A stretch of 64,000 nt of DNA from UBA5336 sp964492485 (GTDB taxonomy: Bacteria; Pseudomonadota; Alphaproteobacteria; Caulobacterales; Hyphomonadaceae), in NCBI GenBank assembly GCA_964492485.1, contig CAZBKM010000009.1, forward strand, positions 43,650-107,649. The letters are read 5' to 3'. The stretch's first letter is position 1; each line of letters starts with the position of its first letter. Shown one piece after another: positions 7,657-15,494 of this stretch. The notes under the pieces are model-generated. The model was not told the DNA's origin. It worked only from the letters and a program-made list of their open reading frames with translations, and made no database searches. A program made the position numbers and the translations under genes.

Positions 7657-7733
7657 TGGCGCACCTATCAGGATTCGAACCTGAGACCTCTGCCTTCGGA
7701 GGGCAGCGCTCTATCCAGCTGAGCTATAGGTGC
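7657..7733 (-). tRNA. tRNA-Arg (anticodon CCG)
   Basis: Read on the minus strand, the 77-nt sequence folds into a standard cloverleaf: acceptor GCACCTA pairing with TAGGTGC, discriminator G and encoded CCA, D-arm with AGCTCAGCTGGATAGAGC, anticodon stem CTGCC/GGCAG enclosing CTCCGAA (anticodon CCG, reading CGG codons), and T-arm with GGTTCGAATCC. The 3' end coincides with the 14-bp repeat that flanks the low-GC island. Confidence 0.95.
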
Positions 7734-7942
7734 CGCTTGAGGGGCGTTGTTTAGGCGATGTGGGCGGCGAGCGCAATTGGTGGAGGGTGAATTCCGGGCG
7801 TCCGCCCCGCCCCCCAGCACCGCGCCCGTCGGGCAACCCCATGGATCGCCGCGCGCTCGGGAGACGGTGTATCGCAGCGCGGACTCTGGACGATCCCGGC
7901 GCAACGCGGCTAGACCGGCGCTGCATCCAGACGAGGCCGACC

Positions 7943-8992
7943 ATGCCGCGAACGATCCGCCTTGCTTCGCTCACCCGCCTGGCGCCATGGATCCTGCTGG
8001 TCGGGCTCCTCTCGGGCCTTGCGGCCTGTAGCGAGGCACCGCCGCCGCCGGACCGTGCCGCCGCTGCGCTTCCGGCCGCTGACGCGGGTCGGCCGTCTGG
8101 CGATGCCGGCCAGGCGGACGATACTGCCGCCGCGCCGGCCGACAGCGAGGCGGCGTCGCCTGCAAACCGCGAGCTGCCCGGCGAGCCGGCCATGTGGCAG
8201 CTTGCTGACGCGGACACGACGGTTCACCTGTTCGGCACGATCCACGTCCTGCGCCCTGAAATCGACTGGCGCACCGACCGGTTCGACCGGGTCTTCGAGG
8301 CCGCCGATGCGGTCTATTTCGAAGCCGACGTGATGAGCCCGTCCGCCCAGGCGGACATCGCCACCCTGGTACGCCGCCGCGGTGTCTTCACCGACGGGCG
8401 CAAGCTGACCGCGCTTCTCGACGCCGAAGAGCGAGAACTGGTCCGGGATGCGATGCAGACCCTTGGCGTCCCGATGTCGGCCGTGGAGCCGATGAAGCCC
8501 TGGCTGGCCACGGTCCAGATGTCGACCCTCGCCCTGCAGGCCCAGGGCTACGAGGTGGAGAGCGGTGTGGAAACGGTTCTGACCGAGCGCGCCGAGGCGG
8601 CAGGCAAGACGCTGCGTTTCCTGGAGACCGCGGCCGAGCAACTCGACCTGATCGCCAGCGTGCCGGAAGACGACCAGGTCGCGTTCCTGGTCGCATCGGC
8701 GCGTCAGCTCGACGAGAACCCGGACCTGCTCGACGATCTGGTGGCCGCCTGGGCCAAAGGCGACGTGGCAAGACTGGGCGAGCTGATGTCCGATCCGGAC
8801 CTTCTGGGCAGCGAGACGGTCCACGACCGGCTGATCGTGCAGCGCAACCGCAACTGGGTGGAGCAGATCGAGACCCTGATGGACGAGGAGGCCGGGACCT
8901 TCCTGCTTGCCGTGGGTGCAGGACACCTGGCCGGACCCGACAGCGTGCAAACCCTGCTGCGGGCCGAGGGCTACACCGTCGAAGGCCCGTGA
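7943..8992 (+). CDS. TraB/GumN family lipoprotein
   Basis: The product is 349 residues. It starts with a lipoprotein signal ending in LAAC, followed by an Ala/Pro/Asp-rich linker to about residue 80. The TraB/GumN (YbaP-like) domain then begins with MWQLADADTTVHLFGTIHVL, whose GTIH is the hallmark of the family. GAGHL near the C-terminus is the second conserved His motif. The family is related to metal-dependent Tiki-type proteases, but activity of bacterial members is not established. The ATG at 7943 is chosen because it directly precedes the signal peptide. The promoter lies between this gene and the tRNA. Confidence 0.85.
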   Translation: MPRTIRLASLTRLAPWILLVGLLSGLAACSEAPPPPDRAAAALPAADAGRPSGDAGQADDTAAAPADSEAASPANRELPGEPAMWQLADADTTVHLFGTIHVLRPEIDWRTDRFDRVFEAADAVYFEADVMSPSAQADIATLVRRRGVFTDGRKLTALLDAEERELVRDAMQTLGVPMSAVEPMKPWLATVQMSTLALQAQGYEVESGVETVLTERAEAAGKTLRFLETAAEQLDLIASVPEDDQVAFLVASARQLDENPDLLDDLVAAWAKGDVARLGELMSDPDLLGSETVHDRLIVQRNRNWVEQIETLMDEEAGTFLLAVGAGHLAGPDSVQTLLRAEGYTVEGP

Positions 8993-9046
8993 GCCGGCCT
9001 CGGGATCGTTCTGTTGGCCAGGCTCGGCCTGGCCCGTGGCAGGTGG

Positions 9047-10144
9047 TCAGACGTTGAACCGGAAATGCAGCACGTCGCCGTCCTGGACCACATAGTCCTT
9101 GCCCTCGACGCGCATCTTGCCGGCCTCCTTGGCGCCGGCCTCGCCCTTGCAGGCGACGAAATCCTCAAACGGGATGGTTTCCGCCCGGATGAAGCCTTTC
9201 TCGAAATCGCCGTGGATGACCCCGGCCGCTTGCGGCGCCGTCCAGCCCTTGCGGATGGTCCAGGCGCGGGCCTCCTTCGGGCCGACCGTGAAGTAGGTGC
9301 GCAGGCCCAGCAGGTCGTAGCCGGCATGGATGAGGCGATCGAGGCCCGGCGCCTCCAGGCCAAGGGTTTCCAGGAAGTCGGCCCGTTCGTCGGCGTCGAG
9401 GAGGGCAAGCTCACTCTCGATCTGGGCGGAAATGACGACACAGGGCGCGCCCTCGGCCTCAGCATGGGCGACCACCCTGTCGGAATGGGCGTTGCCGGTG
9501 GCCGCGGCGGCCTCATCCACGTTGGCGATATAGAGCACCGGTTTGGCCGTGAGGAGCTGCAGCATCCGCCAGGCCTTCACGTCATCCTCGGGCACGTCGG
9601 CATGGCGGGCAGGCCGGCCCGCCTCGAGCTCCGCCAGGGCGCGGTCGATCAGGGCGATCTGGGCCTTTGCGTCCTTGTCGCCGGAGTTCGCCTTCTTCAC
9701 CAGATTGGCCCTGCGCCGCTCCAGGCTTTCCAGGTCGGCGAGCATCAGCTCGGTCTCGACGGTTTCCAGGTCGGCAATCGGGTCCACCCGGCCGGACACA
9801 TGCGTGATGTCCTCATCCTCGAAACAACGGAGCACATAGGCGATCGCGTCCGTTTCGCGGATGTTGGCCAGGAACTGATTGCCCAGCCCCTCGCCCTTGC
9901 TGGCGCCAGCCACCAGGCCCGCTATGTCGACGAAGTTCATTCGCGCCGGGATGATCTCGCGCGACGAGGCGATCTCCGCCAGCACCTCCAGGCGCGGTTC
10001 CGGCACGGCGACCTCGCCCACATTGGGCTCGATCGTGCAGAACGGATAGTTTGCGGCCTGGGCGGCGGCGGTCTGGGTCAGTGCGTTGAACAGCGTCGAC
10101 TTGCCCACATTCGGCAGGCCCACGATCCCGCATTTGAACCCCAT
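9047..10144 (-). CDS. ychF: redox-regulated ATPase YchF (Obg-like)
   Basis: P-loop NTPase of the Obg family that prefers ATP to GTP and associates with ribosomes. The N-terminus has GLPNVGKST (Walker A), then MNFVDIAGLV (switch/Walker B) and, in place of the usual NKxD, the altered YIANVDE typical of YchF. The C-terminal TGS-like domain ends EGKDYVVQDGDVLHFRFNV. At 365 residues it is the normal family length. The start is the ATG at 10144. An upstream in-frame extension to 11257 is antisense to another gene and rejected. It belongs to the alphaproteobacterial block prs, rplY, pth, ychF on the minus strand. Confidence 0.97.
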   Translation of the reverse strand: MGFKCGIVGLPNVGKSTLFNALTQTAAAQAANYPFCTIEPNVGEVAVPEPRLEVLAEIASSREIIPARMNFVDIAGLVAGASKGEGLGNQFLANIRETDAIAYVLRCFEDEDITHVSGRVDPIADLETVETELMLADLESLERRRANLVKKANSGDKDAKAQIALIDRALAELEAGRPARHADVPEDDVKAWRMLQLLTAKPVLYIANVDEAAAATGNAHSDRVVAHAEAEGAPCVVISAQIESELALLDADERADFLETLGLEAPGLDRLIHAGYDLLGLRTYFTVGPKEARAWTIRKGWTAPQAAGVIHGDFEKGFIRAETIPFEDFVACKGEAGAKEAGKMRVEGKDYVVQDGDVLHFRFNV

Positions 10145-10294
10145 GTTCCGGCTCCCTCTGGCTAGGAACGGGCGGAATAGCCGGTTTTCGGGCGAAAAGA
10201 CACCCGGTTTCGTCGCCTCGCGGCGGCCCGGCTGCATGGCAAACCCCGGTCTTTGCGCTATGCTGTCGGACAAGCCGGTCTGGGGGCGGCCTGC

Positions 10295-11332
10295 ATGAAG
10301 TCCGATGTGTTCCTTGCCGCGACGCGGACCGATCGCAGCCGGGCCGATCTGATCGCCCGAAGGCTGCGTGCGGTGAAGCTGAAAGTGCGCTTCGACAAGG
10401 CACGAGACCATGCGACGCCGAGCGCGAAGGATCAGCGAGATCTCAACGAGGCCGATCAGGTGCTGGTCCTCTGGTCGGCGGCGGCCTGCGATCCGAACGA
10501 TCCCGATTGCGACTGGATGTATGCGGTTGCCCGGAGTGCGCGGGCGCGCGGCGTGCTGGTGCAGGCCTCGCTCGACGGCACGCGGCCCGGAGACCCCTTC
10601 GATGAGGCCGACCCCTTCCGGTTCGACGGGCTGACCACGCGCACCTTGCCGGACGATTTGCTCAGGCTGGTCGACACGTTCGGTGCACGCCAGGGCCGAA
10701 GCGACCTTTCGGGCTGGCTGGCTCTGGCCACGCGCGACCAGGCCGGGCGCGAGGCCTGGATGGCGGCGCATCCGGACGATCCGATCGCCAAGGCGGCCCG
10801 CCGCAAGGCGACCGGAAAGGCTGCAACAGGCGCGACGACATCCGCGCCGGAGTCGCGTGCCGGAGCAGGGCAGTCTGGCGCGGCGGAGGCCGCGACAGCT
10901 TCCCCACCCGCAGGCAGCGCGGCGCCACCGCTCGCCCAGCGGCCGCCGCGCGAGCGGGTGGCGGCACGGCCAAACGTCACCCTTCGCCCGGCACCGGCGA
11001 CGCCGCCCCCTCGCGAGCGGTCGACGCCTTTGACGCTCGGGACCATTGGGGTCGCGATCGCCGCCTTCTTCGTCCTTGCTGCGGTTCTTGGGGAAGCCGA
11101 ACGCGCGCCACCCAGCGAGGAGGGGGCGCCGGCCATAGGCAACGCAGCGTTTCCGCTTCCCCTGCGCGGGGGACGCGATCCGGCTCGCGAAGTTCTGGAA
11201 CCGGGGCCGATCCTTAACGATACAGGCCCTGCGCAGGCTGATCCGCCATCCCTGCAAGGCGACGACGGTGGGCCACCCGGCGAGCGGTCCGGCGATGGCG
11301 ACCGCCCGGCGCCCGGCGAGCCTGAACCCTGA
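10295..11332 (+). CDS. TIR-like domain protein with a C-terminal membrane segment
   Basis: The 345-residue product begins with an apparent TIR-type fold: a first strand SDVFLAATRTD, helix SRADLIARRLRAV, KVRFDK, then DLNEADQVLVLWSAAA and CDWMYAVARSARARGVLVQASLDG. The Glu that follows the Trp in NAD-cleaving TIR domains appears to be replaced (WMYA), so a scaffold role is more likely than NADase activity. Residues 160-250 are a Pro/Ala-rich linker, then one hydrophobic helix (LGTIGVAIAAFFVLAAVLG) and a short acidic Pro-rich tail. It lies between ychF and pth on the opposite strand. The domain assignment is by eye and could be wrong. Confidence 0.6.
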   Translation: MKSDVFLAATRTDRSRADLIARRLRAVKLKVRFDKARDHATPSAKDQRDLNEADQVLVLWSAAACDPNDPDCDWMYAVARSARARGVLVQASLDGTRPGDPFDEADPFRFDGLTTRTLPDDLLRLVDTFGARQGRSDLSGWLALATRDQAGREAWMAAHPDDPIAKAARRKATGKAATGATTSAPESRAGAGQSGAAEAATASPPAGSAAPPLAQRPPRERVAARPNVTLRPAPATPPPRERSTPLTLGTIGVAIAAFFVLAAVLGEAERAPPSEEGAPAIGNAAFPLPLRGGRDPAREVLEPGPILNDTGPAQADPPSLQGDDGGPPGERSGDGDRPAPGEPEP

Positions 11333-11362
11333 CCCGGATGCCGGACGGCGACCGCTGGCGGC

Positions 11363-11980
11363 TCAGGATGGATCGGGTGTCGCGCGCGGGTCGCGTTTGG
11401 GAGCCGGCGCAAGGCGCAGGACTTCAGTCTGGTAGCGTTCGTCTTCGCCGGCCAGGAGATGGGGCAGGGCATCGGCGAGCGCGTCCAGAAGCGGCGCCAG
11501 CCAGTCCCGGTCGGTCTTGGCGAAATCCGACAGGACGAAGGGCATGACCCTGGCCTTGTCGCCGGGATGGCCAACACCCAGTCGCACACGCCGCAGCTCG
11601 CCACCAAGATGCTGGATCAGGGACCGCACGCCGTTGTTTCCGGAATGGCCGCCGCCGCGCTTCACCCGCACCCGGCCCGGGGCCAGGTCGATCTCGTCGT
11701 GGAAAACGGTGACAGCGCTTGCCGGCAGCTTGAAGAAGCGCACGGCGTCGGACGCTGCCCGACCCGTCTCGTTATAGAAGGTCTCGGGCTTGAGCAGGAG
11801 GACCCTTTCCGGCCCGCCGGGGCCGGTGACGGTACCCTCCGCCGCCTGTCCTAGGAAGCGCGCGCGCCAGGGGCCGAACCCATGGGCCGCGGCGATCCGG
11901 TCCATCACCATGAACCCGATATTGTGCCGGTTGCCGGCGTATTTGCTGCCCGGATTGCCCTGTCCGATCAGGATCTGCAT
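11363..11980 (-). CDS. pth: peptidyl-tRNA hydrolase
   Basis: Releases peptides from prematurely dissociated peptidyl-tRNA in the cytoplasm. The 205-residue product has the family signatures: GQGNPGSKYAGNRHNIGF with the catalytic His (HNIG), KPETFYNETG with the substrate-binding Asn, VFHDEIDL with the catalytic Asp, and GGGHSGNNGVRS. The start at 11980 (MQILIG) is chosen because family members begin just before the first strand; an upstream Met eight codons earlier adds a non-conserved tail. It lies downstream of rplY on the same strand, the usual alphaproteobacterial arrangement. Confidence 0.97.
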   Translation of the reverse strand: MQILIGQGNPGSKYAGNRHNIGFMVMDRIAAAHGFGPWRARFLGQAAEGTVTGPGGPERVLLLKPETFYNETGRAASDAVRFFKLPASAVTVFHDEIDLAPGRVRVKRGGGHSGNNGVRSLIQHLGGELRRVRLGVGHPGDKARVMPFVLSDFAKTDRDWLAPLLDALADALPHLLAGEDERYQTEVLRLAPAPKRDPRATPDPS

Positions 11981-12186
11981 GGCTGGCTCCTGCGGTCCCG
12001 GCACAGTGGTGTCGGATCGAGCACGGCCGGGGACGTATCAAGTGACGTGCTGAACCCGGGCTCGAAGGCCGTCCGCCCGCGCGGCACGCCAGCAAACATG
12101 AGTCCCCTTCGCCCGGTATCGGTCGGGCGGCGCCTCATGTCGATGGCGCCGCGCGGAGCCGCGAGCCAGGCCCGCGCCGCGCCCGA

Positions 12187-12287
12187 AGCGCCGGTCCTTC
12201 GTTTCACGCCGGACCGTCGCTTTACATCATTGGTCTTGCGCAAGTCTTCGTTCGCAACCGATCCCGTTTGCTCCGAGCTTGCTCTCT
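12187..12287 (+). repeat. B-family repeat abutting the rplY stop codon
   Basis: A copy of the dispersed B repeat occupies the end of the 305-base pth-rplY gap (11981-12285), which otherwise has no gene. It reads CGGTCCTTCGTTTCACGCCG, then GACCGTCGCTTTACATC, TTGCGCAAGTCTTCGTTCGC and CCGTTTGCTCCGAGCTTGC. On the minus strand it begins at the rplY stop (12286-12288). The CGGTC...GACCG arms can form a hairpin, so it could act as terminator or mRNA 3' end. Confidence 0.8.
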
Positions 12288-12963
12288 AGCCGTTATCCCC
12301 GTCCTTGTCAGAGCCGCCATCGCCACCGGTCCCGGCTTCGGACGGCACGTCCGCAGCCGCAGTGTCGTCGCCGCTGTCTGCTTCCGCGCTGGACGAGCCG
12401 CCGCGCCCTGCAATGGTCGCGATCGTGAAGTCCCGATCCGTGATCGTCGGCGTCGCATCTTCAGGCAGCTTGATGTTGGAGATCTTCACATTGTCGCCGA
12501 TGTCGAGGGCAGCAAGATCGGCTTCCAGATACTCAGGAATATGGCCGGCGGGCACTTCCAGTTCGACGGCGTGCCGCACGACGTTGAGGCTCCCGCCGCG
12601 CTTGATGCCACGGCAGGTCTCCTCATTTAGGAAGTGCACCGGTACCTCGACCTTGATCCGCTGCCGGGCGCTGACGCGCATCAGGTCGATGTGCATCGGA
12701 AGATCGGTGACCGGGTGAAACTGGATGTCCTGCGGGATCACCATCTGAGGCTTCCCGTCCACGATCAGTGTCGCGGTGGCGGACTTGAAATGGCCGGTGT
12801 TGATGGCACGGATCACTTCGTTCCGCTTGAGGTTCACCGCAGCCGGCTTGCCGGAGCCGCCATAGACGACCGCCGGTACCATGCCGCGCCGGCGCGCTTC
12901 CCGCGCACCGCCCTTGCCGATGCGCTCACGGCTTTCCGCATTAAACGTGATGTTCGTGGACAT
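12286..12963 (-). CDS. rplY: 50S ribosomal protein L25 (Ctc/TL5 form)
   Basis: 5S rRNA-binding ribosomal protein in the long form, with an N-terminal L25 domain (MSTNITFNAESRERIGKGGA, VPAVVYG) and a C-terminal TL5 beta domain (VPVHFLNEETCRGIKRGG, LEVPAGHIPEYLEADL). The 225-residue length fits this form. The tail after residue 190 is acidic, Gly/Asp-rich and low in complexity. The ATG at 12963 is the start of the conserved domain; the longer reading upstream is rejected. Its stop codon is abutted by a B-family repeat. Confidence 0.97.
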   Translation of the reverse strand: MSTNITFNAESRERIGKGGAREARRRGMVPAVVYGGSGKPAAVNLKRNEVIRAINTGHFKSATATLIVDGKPQMVIPQDIQFHPVTDLPMHIDLMRVSARQRIKVEVPVHFLNEETCRGIKRGGSLNVVRHAVELEVPAGHIPEYLEADLAALDIGDNVKISNIKLPEDATPTITDRDFTIATIAGRGGSSSAEADSGDDTAAADVPSEAGTGGDGGSDKDGDNG

Positions 12964-13127
12964 GTCTCTCTTCCTTCGCCCTGAAGTCCGCCGGCGGGGG
13001 GTCCCACCGGTGACAGCCTGACACGCACGGCCTTGCGCCGCCGTTCGATCAAGGTCCGGCGTATAGGCATAGATGGTGCGGCAAAGCAACCGCTGGCCGG
13101 CTGGCGCGGGCACGCCATATCGCTGTC

Positions 13128-13487
13128 ATGAACAGGCGTCTGACGGTCTGGTATGATGGCGCATGCCCGCTCTGCGTACGCGAGATCGCGCTGATCAAAC
13201 GGCTCGATCGTCGCGGCCGGCTGGCGTTCGAGGATGTCAGCGGGCCGGACACGCCGCCAGATTGCCCCATCGACCGGGCCGACCTGCTGGCCCGCTTCCA
13301 TGTCCGAACCCCGGCAGGCCGTGTCCTGTCAGGCGCCGCAGCCTTCGCCGCCATGTGGCGGGAAATCCCCGTACTGAGCCCGTTGGGGCACGTCGCGCGG
13401 ATTCCGCCTGTCCTGTGGATGTTGGAGCGGGGCTATCGTCTTTTCCTGCGCGTCCGGCCACGGTTACAGCGCCTGATCGCGGGCTAG
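13128..13487 (+). CDS. DCC family thiol-disulfide oxidoreductase (DUF393)
   Basis: A 119-residue thioredoxin-like protein with the family motif near the N-terminus, WYDGACPLCVREI, where the CxxC is the presumed redox pair. Further motifs are RRGRLAFED and a GAAAF segment. Members are thought to be thiol-disulfide oxidoreductases, but substrates are not known. It reads divergently from rplY in the gap before prs. A composite A-C repeat starts at its stop codon (13485-13487). Confidence 0.85.
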   Translation: MNRRLTVWYDGACPLCVREIALIKRLDRRGRLAFEDVSGPDTPPDCPIDRADLLARFHVRTPAGRVLSGAAAFAAMWREIPVLSPLGHVARIPPVLWMLERGYRLFLRVRPRLQRLIAG

Positions 13488-13587
13488 CGCATCTTCAACT
13501 CAATCGGAGTCAGTGAAGATGCGCCGTGTTTTTGTTCTTGAGCATTTTCTTAACGCGAACCGGTACCCACTTCGATCGAAAATTCTA
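13486..13587 (-). repeat. composite C-A repeat (reverse orientation)
   Basis: Read on the minus strand this is the same A-linker-C unit seen at 58439-58541 and 63747-63849: an A half with GTGGGTACCGGTTCGCGTTA, a linker containing CTCAAGAACAAAAAC, and a C half forming the hairpin GCGCATCTTCA...TGAAGATGCGC (13489-13524). It directly follows the DUF393 stop and precedes a B repeat. Confidence 0.85.
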
Positions 13588-13590
13588 TAG

Positions 13591-13687
13591 GGCGCCGGTC
13601 TTTCGTTTCACTCCGGACCGTCGCTTTCCACCTTTGTTCTTGCGCAAGTCTCCGTTCGCAACCGATCCCGTTTGCTCAGAACGTGCT
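13591..13687 (+). repeat. B-family repeat abutting the prs stop codon
   Basis: Near-identical to the copies at 12187-12287, 48688-48778 and 58549-58640: CCGGTCTTTCGTTTCACTCC, GGACCGTCGCTTTCC, TTGCGCAAGTCTCCGTTCGC and CCCGTTTGCTCAGAACGTGC. It ends one base before the prs stop triplet on the minus strand, so it lies at the very start of the prs 3' untranslated region. Confidence 0.85.
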
Positions 13688-14620
13688 CTAATCGAAGAGC
13701 TTCGACACGCTTTCCTTGTTCGCTATCCGGCGAATGGCTTCACCGAGCAACGGGGCCACCGTCAGGATGCGCAGCTTTTCGGATGCGAGGTCCTCGTCAC
13801 GGGGGCGGATGGTGTCGCAGGCCACCACCTCGTCGAGTTCCGATCCCTCGATCCGCTGGATCGCGTTACGGGAAAACACGCCGTGCGTGACATAGGCCGA
13901 TACGGCGGTTGCGCCCTTTGATTTCAGCGCTTCGGCGGCATTGCACAGCGTGCCGCCACTGTCGCAGATGTCGTCGACCAGGATGCAGCGCCGGCCGCTG
14001 ACATCGCCGACAATGTTCATCACCTCGCTTTCGCCAGCCTTTGGGCGGCGCTTGTCCACGATCGCGATCTCGCAGCCGAGCCGGCTGGCAAGCGCCCGCG
14101 CCCGAACCACGCCGCCCACGTCGGGCGAGACGACCATCAGGTCATTGAGATCGAAGCGCGAGCGGATGTCTTCTGCAAGCGTCGGCGCAGCGACCAGATT
14201 GTCCGTGGGCACGTCGAAGAAGCCCTGGATCTGACCGGCATGGAGATCGAGCGTCAGAACCCGGTCCGCGCCGGACGTGGAGATCAGATTCGCCACGAGC
14301 TTGGCCGAGATCGGGGTCCGTCCATCCGTCTTCCGATCCTGGCGGGCATAGCCGAAATAGGGCAGCACCGCGGTGATCCGCTGGGCGGAGGCGCGGGTCA
14401 GCGCGTCCAGGCAGATCAGCAGTTCCATCAGATTGTCATTCGCCGGATACGACGTGGACTGGATCACGTAGACGTCCTCGCCCCGGACGTTCTCGGAGAT
14501 GCGGACGAAAATCTCGTTGTCGGCGAAGCGCTCAATGCGGCGTTCGGTCAGGGGCAGGTCGAGATAGTCCGCGATCGACTGGGCGAGCGGCAGGTTTGCA
14601 TTGCACGCGATGAGTTTCAT
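13688..14620 (-). CDS. prs: ribose-phosphate pyrophosphokinase
   Basis: Makes PRPP from ribose 5-phosphate and ATP for purine, pyrimidine, histidine and NAD synthesis. The 310-residue product has all class I PRPP synthase signatures: RFADNEIFVRISENVRG, PYFGYARQDRK (ATP loop), LDLHAGQIQGFFD and the PRPP loop RCILVDDICDSGGTLCNA. The start at 14620 gives the usual MKLIACN opening; an ATG at 14638 would add MPESPP and neither has a strong Shine-Dalgarno. It is the first gene of the prs, rplY, pth, ychF series. Confidence 0.97.
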   Translation of the reverse strand: MKLIACNANLPLAQSIADYLDLPLTERRIERFADNEIFVRISENVRGEDVYVIQSTSYPANDNLMELLICLDALTRASAQRITAVLPYFGYARQDRKTDGRTPISAKLVANLISTSGADRVLTLDLHAGQIQGFFDVPTDNLVAAPTLAEDIRSRFDLNDLMVVSPDVGGVVRARALASRLGCEIAIVDKRRPKAGESEVMNIVGDVSGRRCILVDDICDSGGTLCNAAEALKSKGATAVSAYVTHGVFSRNAIQRIEGSELDEVVACDTIRPRDEDLASEKLRILTVAPLLGEAIRRIANKESVSKLFD

Positions 14621-14717
14621 GGGGGGCGATTCCGGCATGGTCTGGGCTCTGGCTGTCACGCTTGTGTCGCAGAAGTTCGCGAGTCGCAACGCGCTGCCAG
14701 GCGAAAATCCTGCGTGG

Positions 14718-15494
14718 TCAGGCCTTGAGCAGGATGACCGATGCATTTCGGCCATAGTCGGGTTCTCCGGCATGGGTGCGGCGGCGGTTGGAGAAATAGT
14801 CGTCGCAGGCGGTGCAGGTGTCCGGGCCCACGCACTCCACGGCACCAACGCCTGCCCGCACCAGTCGGTTCCGGAGGAAGCCGGGAAGGTTGAAGTGCCA
14901 GCGGTCGCCCTTTCCGGGATGAAAGAGGGCATCGCTCCACGGCGCGCCGTCCAGGAACCGGTCCCGGAATTCCGGCCCGACCTCATAGCTTTCGACCTGG
15001 ATACAGGGACCGATGGCCGCAGCGATCCGGCCGGGATCGGCACCGCGCGCCACCATCGCGTCGAGCGCGGCCTCGGCGACGCCTGCCAGCGCACCCTTCC
15101 ACCCGGCATGGACGGCGGCGATCACGCCTGCCACGGGATCGGCCATCAGCAACGGGGCGCAGTCGGCGGTCAGGACGCAAAGCGCCAGACCCGGGCGGTC
15201 GGTGACCATGGCATCGGCCTGTGGCGGCCGATCCCAGGGGGCCGTTGGCTGGATCACATCGGTGCCGTGTACCTGGTGACAGGACAGGAGCGCGTCGGGT
15301 CCGGGTGCGCCGATGGCGGCCGCGATCCTGGCGCGGTTGGTTGCCACGGCGTCGGGACGATCGCCGGAGCCGGGTCCGGCATTCAGGCTGGCGTAGATCC
15401 CGGTCGAGACGCCCCCACGTCGCCCGAAGAAGCCGTGGGCGATGGCTGGGAGCCCGGCGAGCCTCGGGCTGACATGATGGGGCAGTCGGGTCAT
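14718..15494 (-). CDS. pgeF: PgeF/YfiH family laccase-domain protein (peptidoglycan editing factor)
   Basis: Cytoplasmic multicopper-oxidase-fold protein of 258 residues. E. coli YfiH is reported to remove wrong amino acids from peptidoglycan precursors, and other members show purine nucleoside phosphorylase activity. Conserved metal-binding motifs are visible: LSCHQVHGTDV, LTADCAPLL, AVHAGWKGALAG and GPCI. The gene overlaps the upstream midA-like gene by four bases (ATGA, 15491-15494), so the two are probably translationally coupled in the lgt-midA-pgeF operon. Confidence 0.92.
   Translation of the reverse strand: MTRLPHHVSPRLAGLPAIAHGFFGRRGGVSTGIYASLNAGPGSGDRPDAVATNRARIAAAIGAPGPDALLSCHQVHGTDVIQPTAPWDRPPQADAMVTDRPGLALCVLTADCAPLLMADPVAGVIAAVHAGWKGALAGVAEAALDAMVARGADPGRIAAAIGPCIQVESYEVGPEFRDRFLDGAPWSDALFHPGKGDRWHFNLPGFLRNRLVRAGVGAVECVGPDTCTACDDYFSNRRRTHAGEPDYGRNASVILLKA

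Larger units (their letters stand above)
6193..7665. mobile_element. small low-GC island at tRNA-Arg, possible integrative-element remnant
   Basis: Base composition drops sharply between about 6240 and 7640 compared with both sides, and codon use in the two genes inside is unlike the neighbours. The 14-mer GGAAATGGCGCACC occurs at 6193-6206 and again at 7652-7665, where it spans the 3' end of the tRNA-Arg gene including its encoded CCA. Similarity continues weakly beyond the 14-mer (AGGAT). This is the layout expected for attL/attR of an element that inserted into a tRNA 3' end. No integrase or transposase is present, so it would be a decayed or non-autonomous element. Bases 6063-6567 hold no gene that I can support. 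Confidence 0.5.

Noticed and set aside
10295..11332. TIR-based anti-phage NADase system
   Set aside because: The catalytic Glu appears to be missing and the gene lies in a housekeeping block without partner genes.
12187..13687. CRISPR array from the repeated blocks near rplY and prs
   Set aside because: Copies are about 95 bp long, not regularly spaced, and separated by whole genes; no cas genes are present.
14621..15109. N-terminal extension of the prs frame
   Set aside because: The frame stays open upstream of the prs start but overlaps pgeF on the same strand in another frame, and PRPP synthases start at MKLIACN-like sequence.
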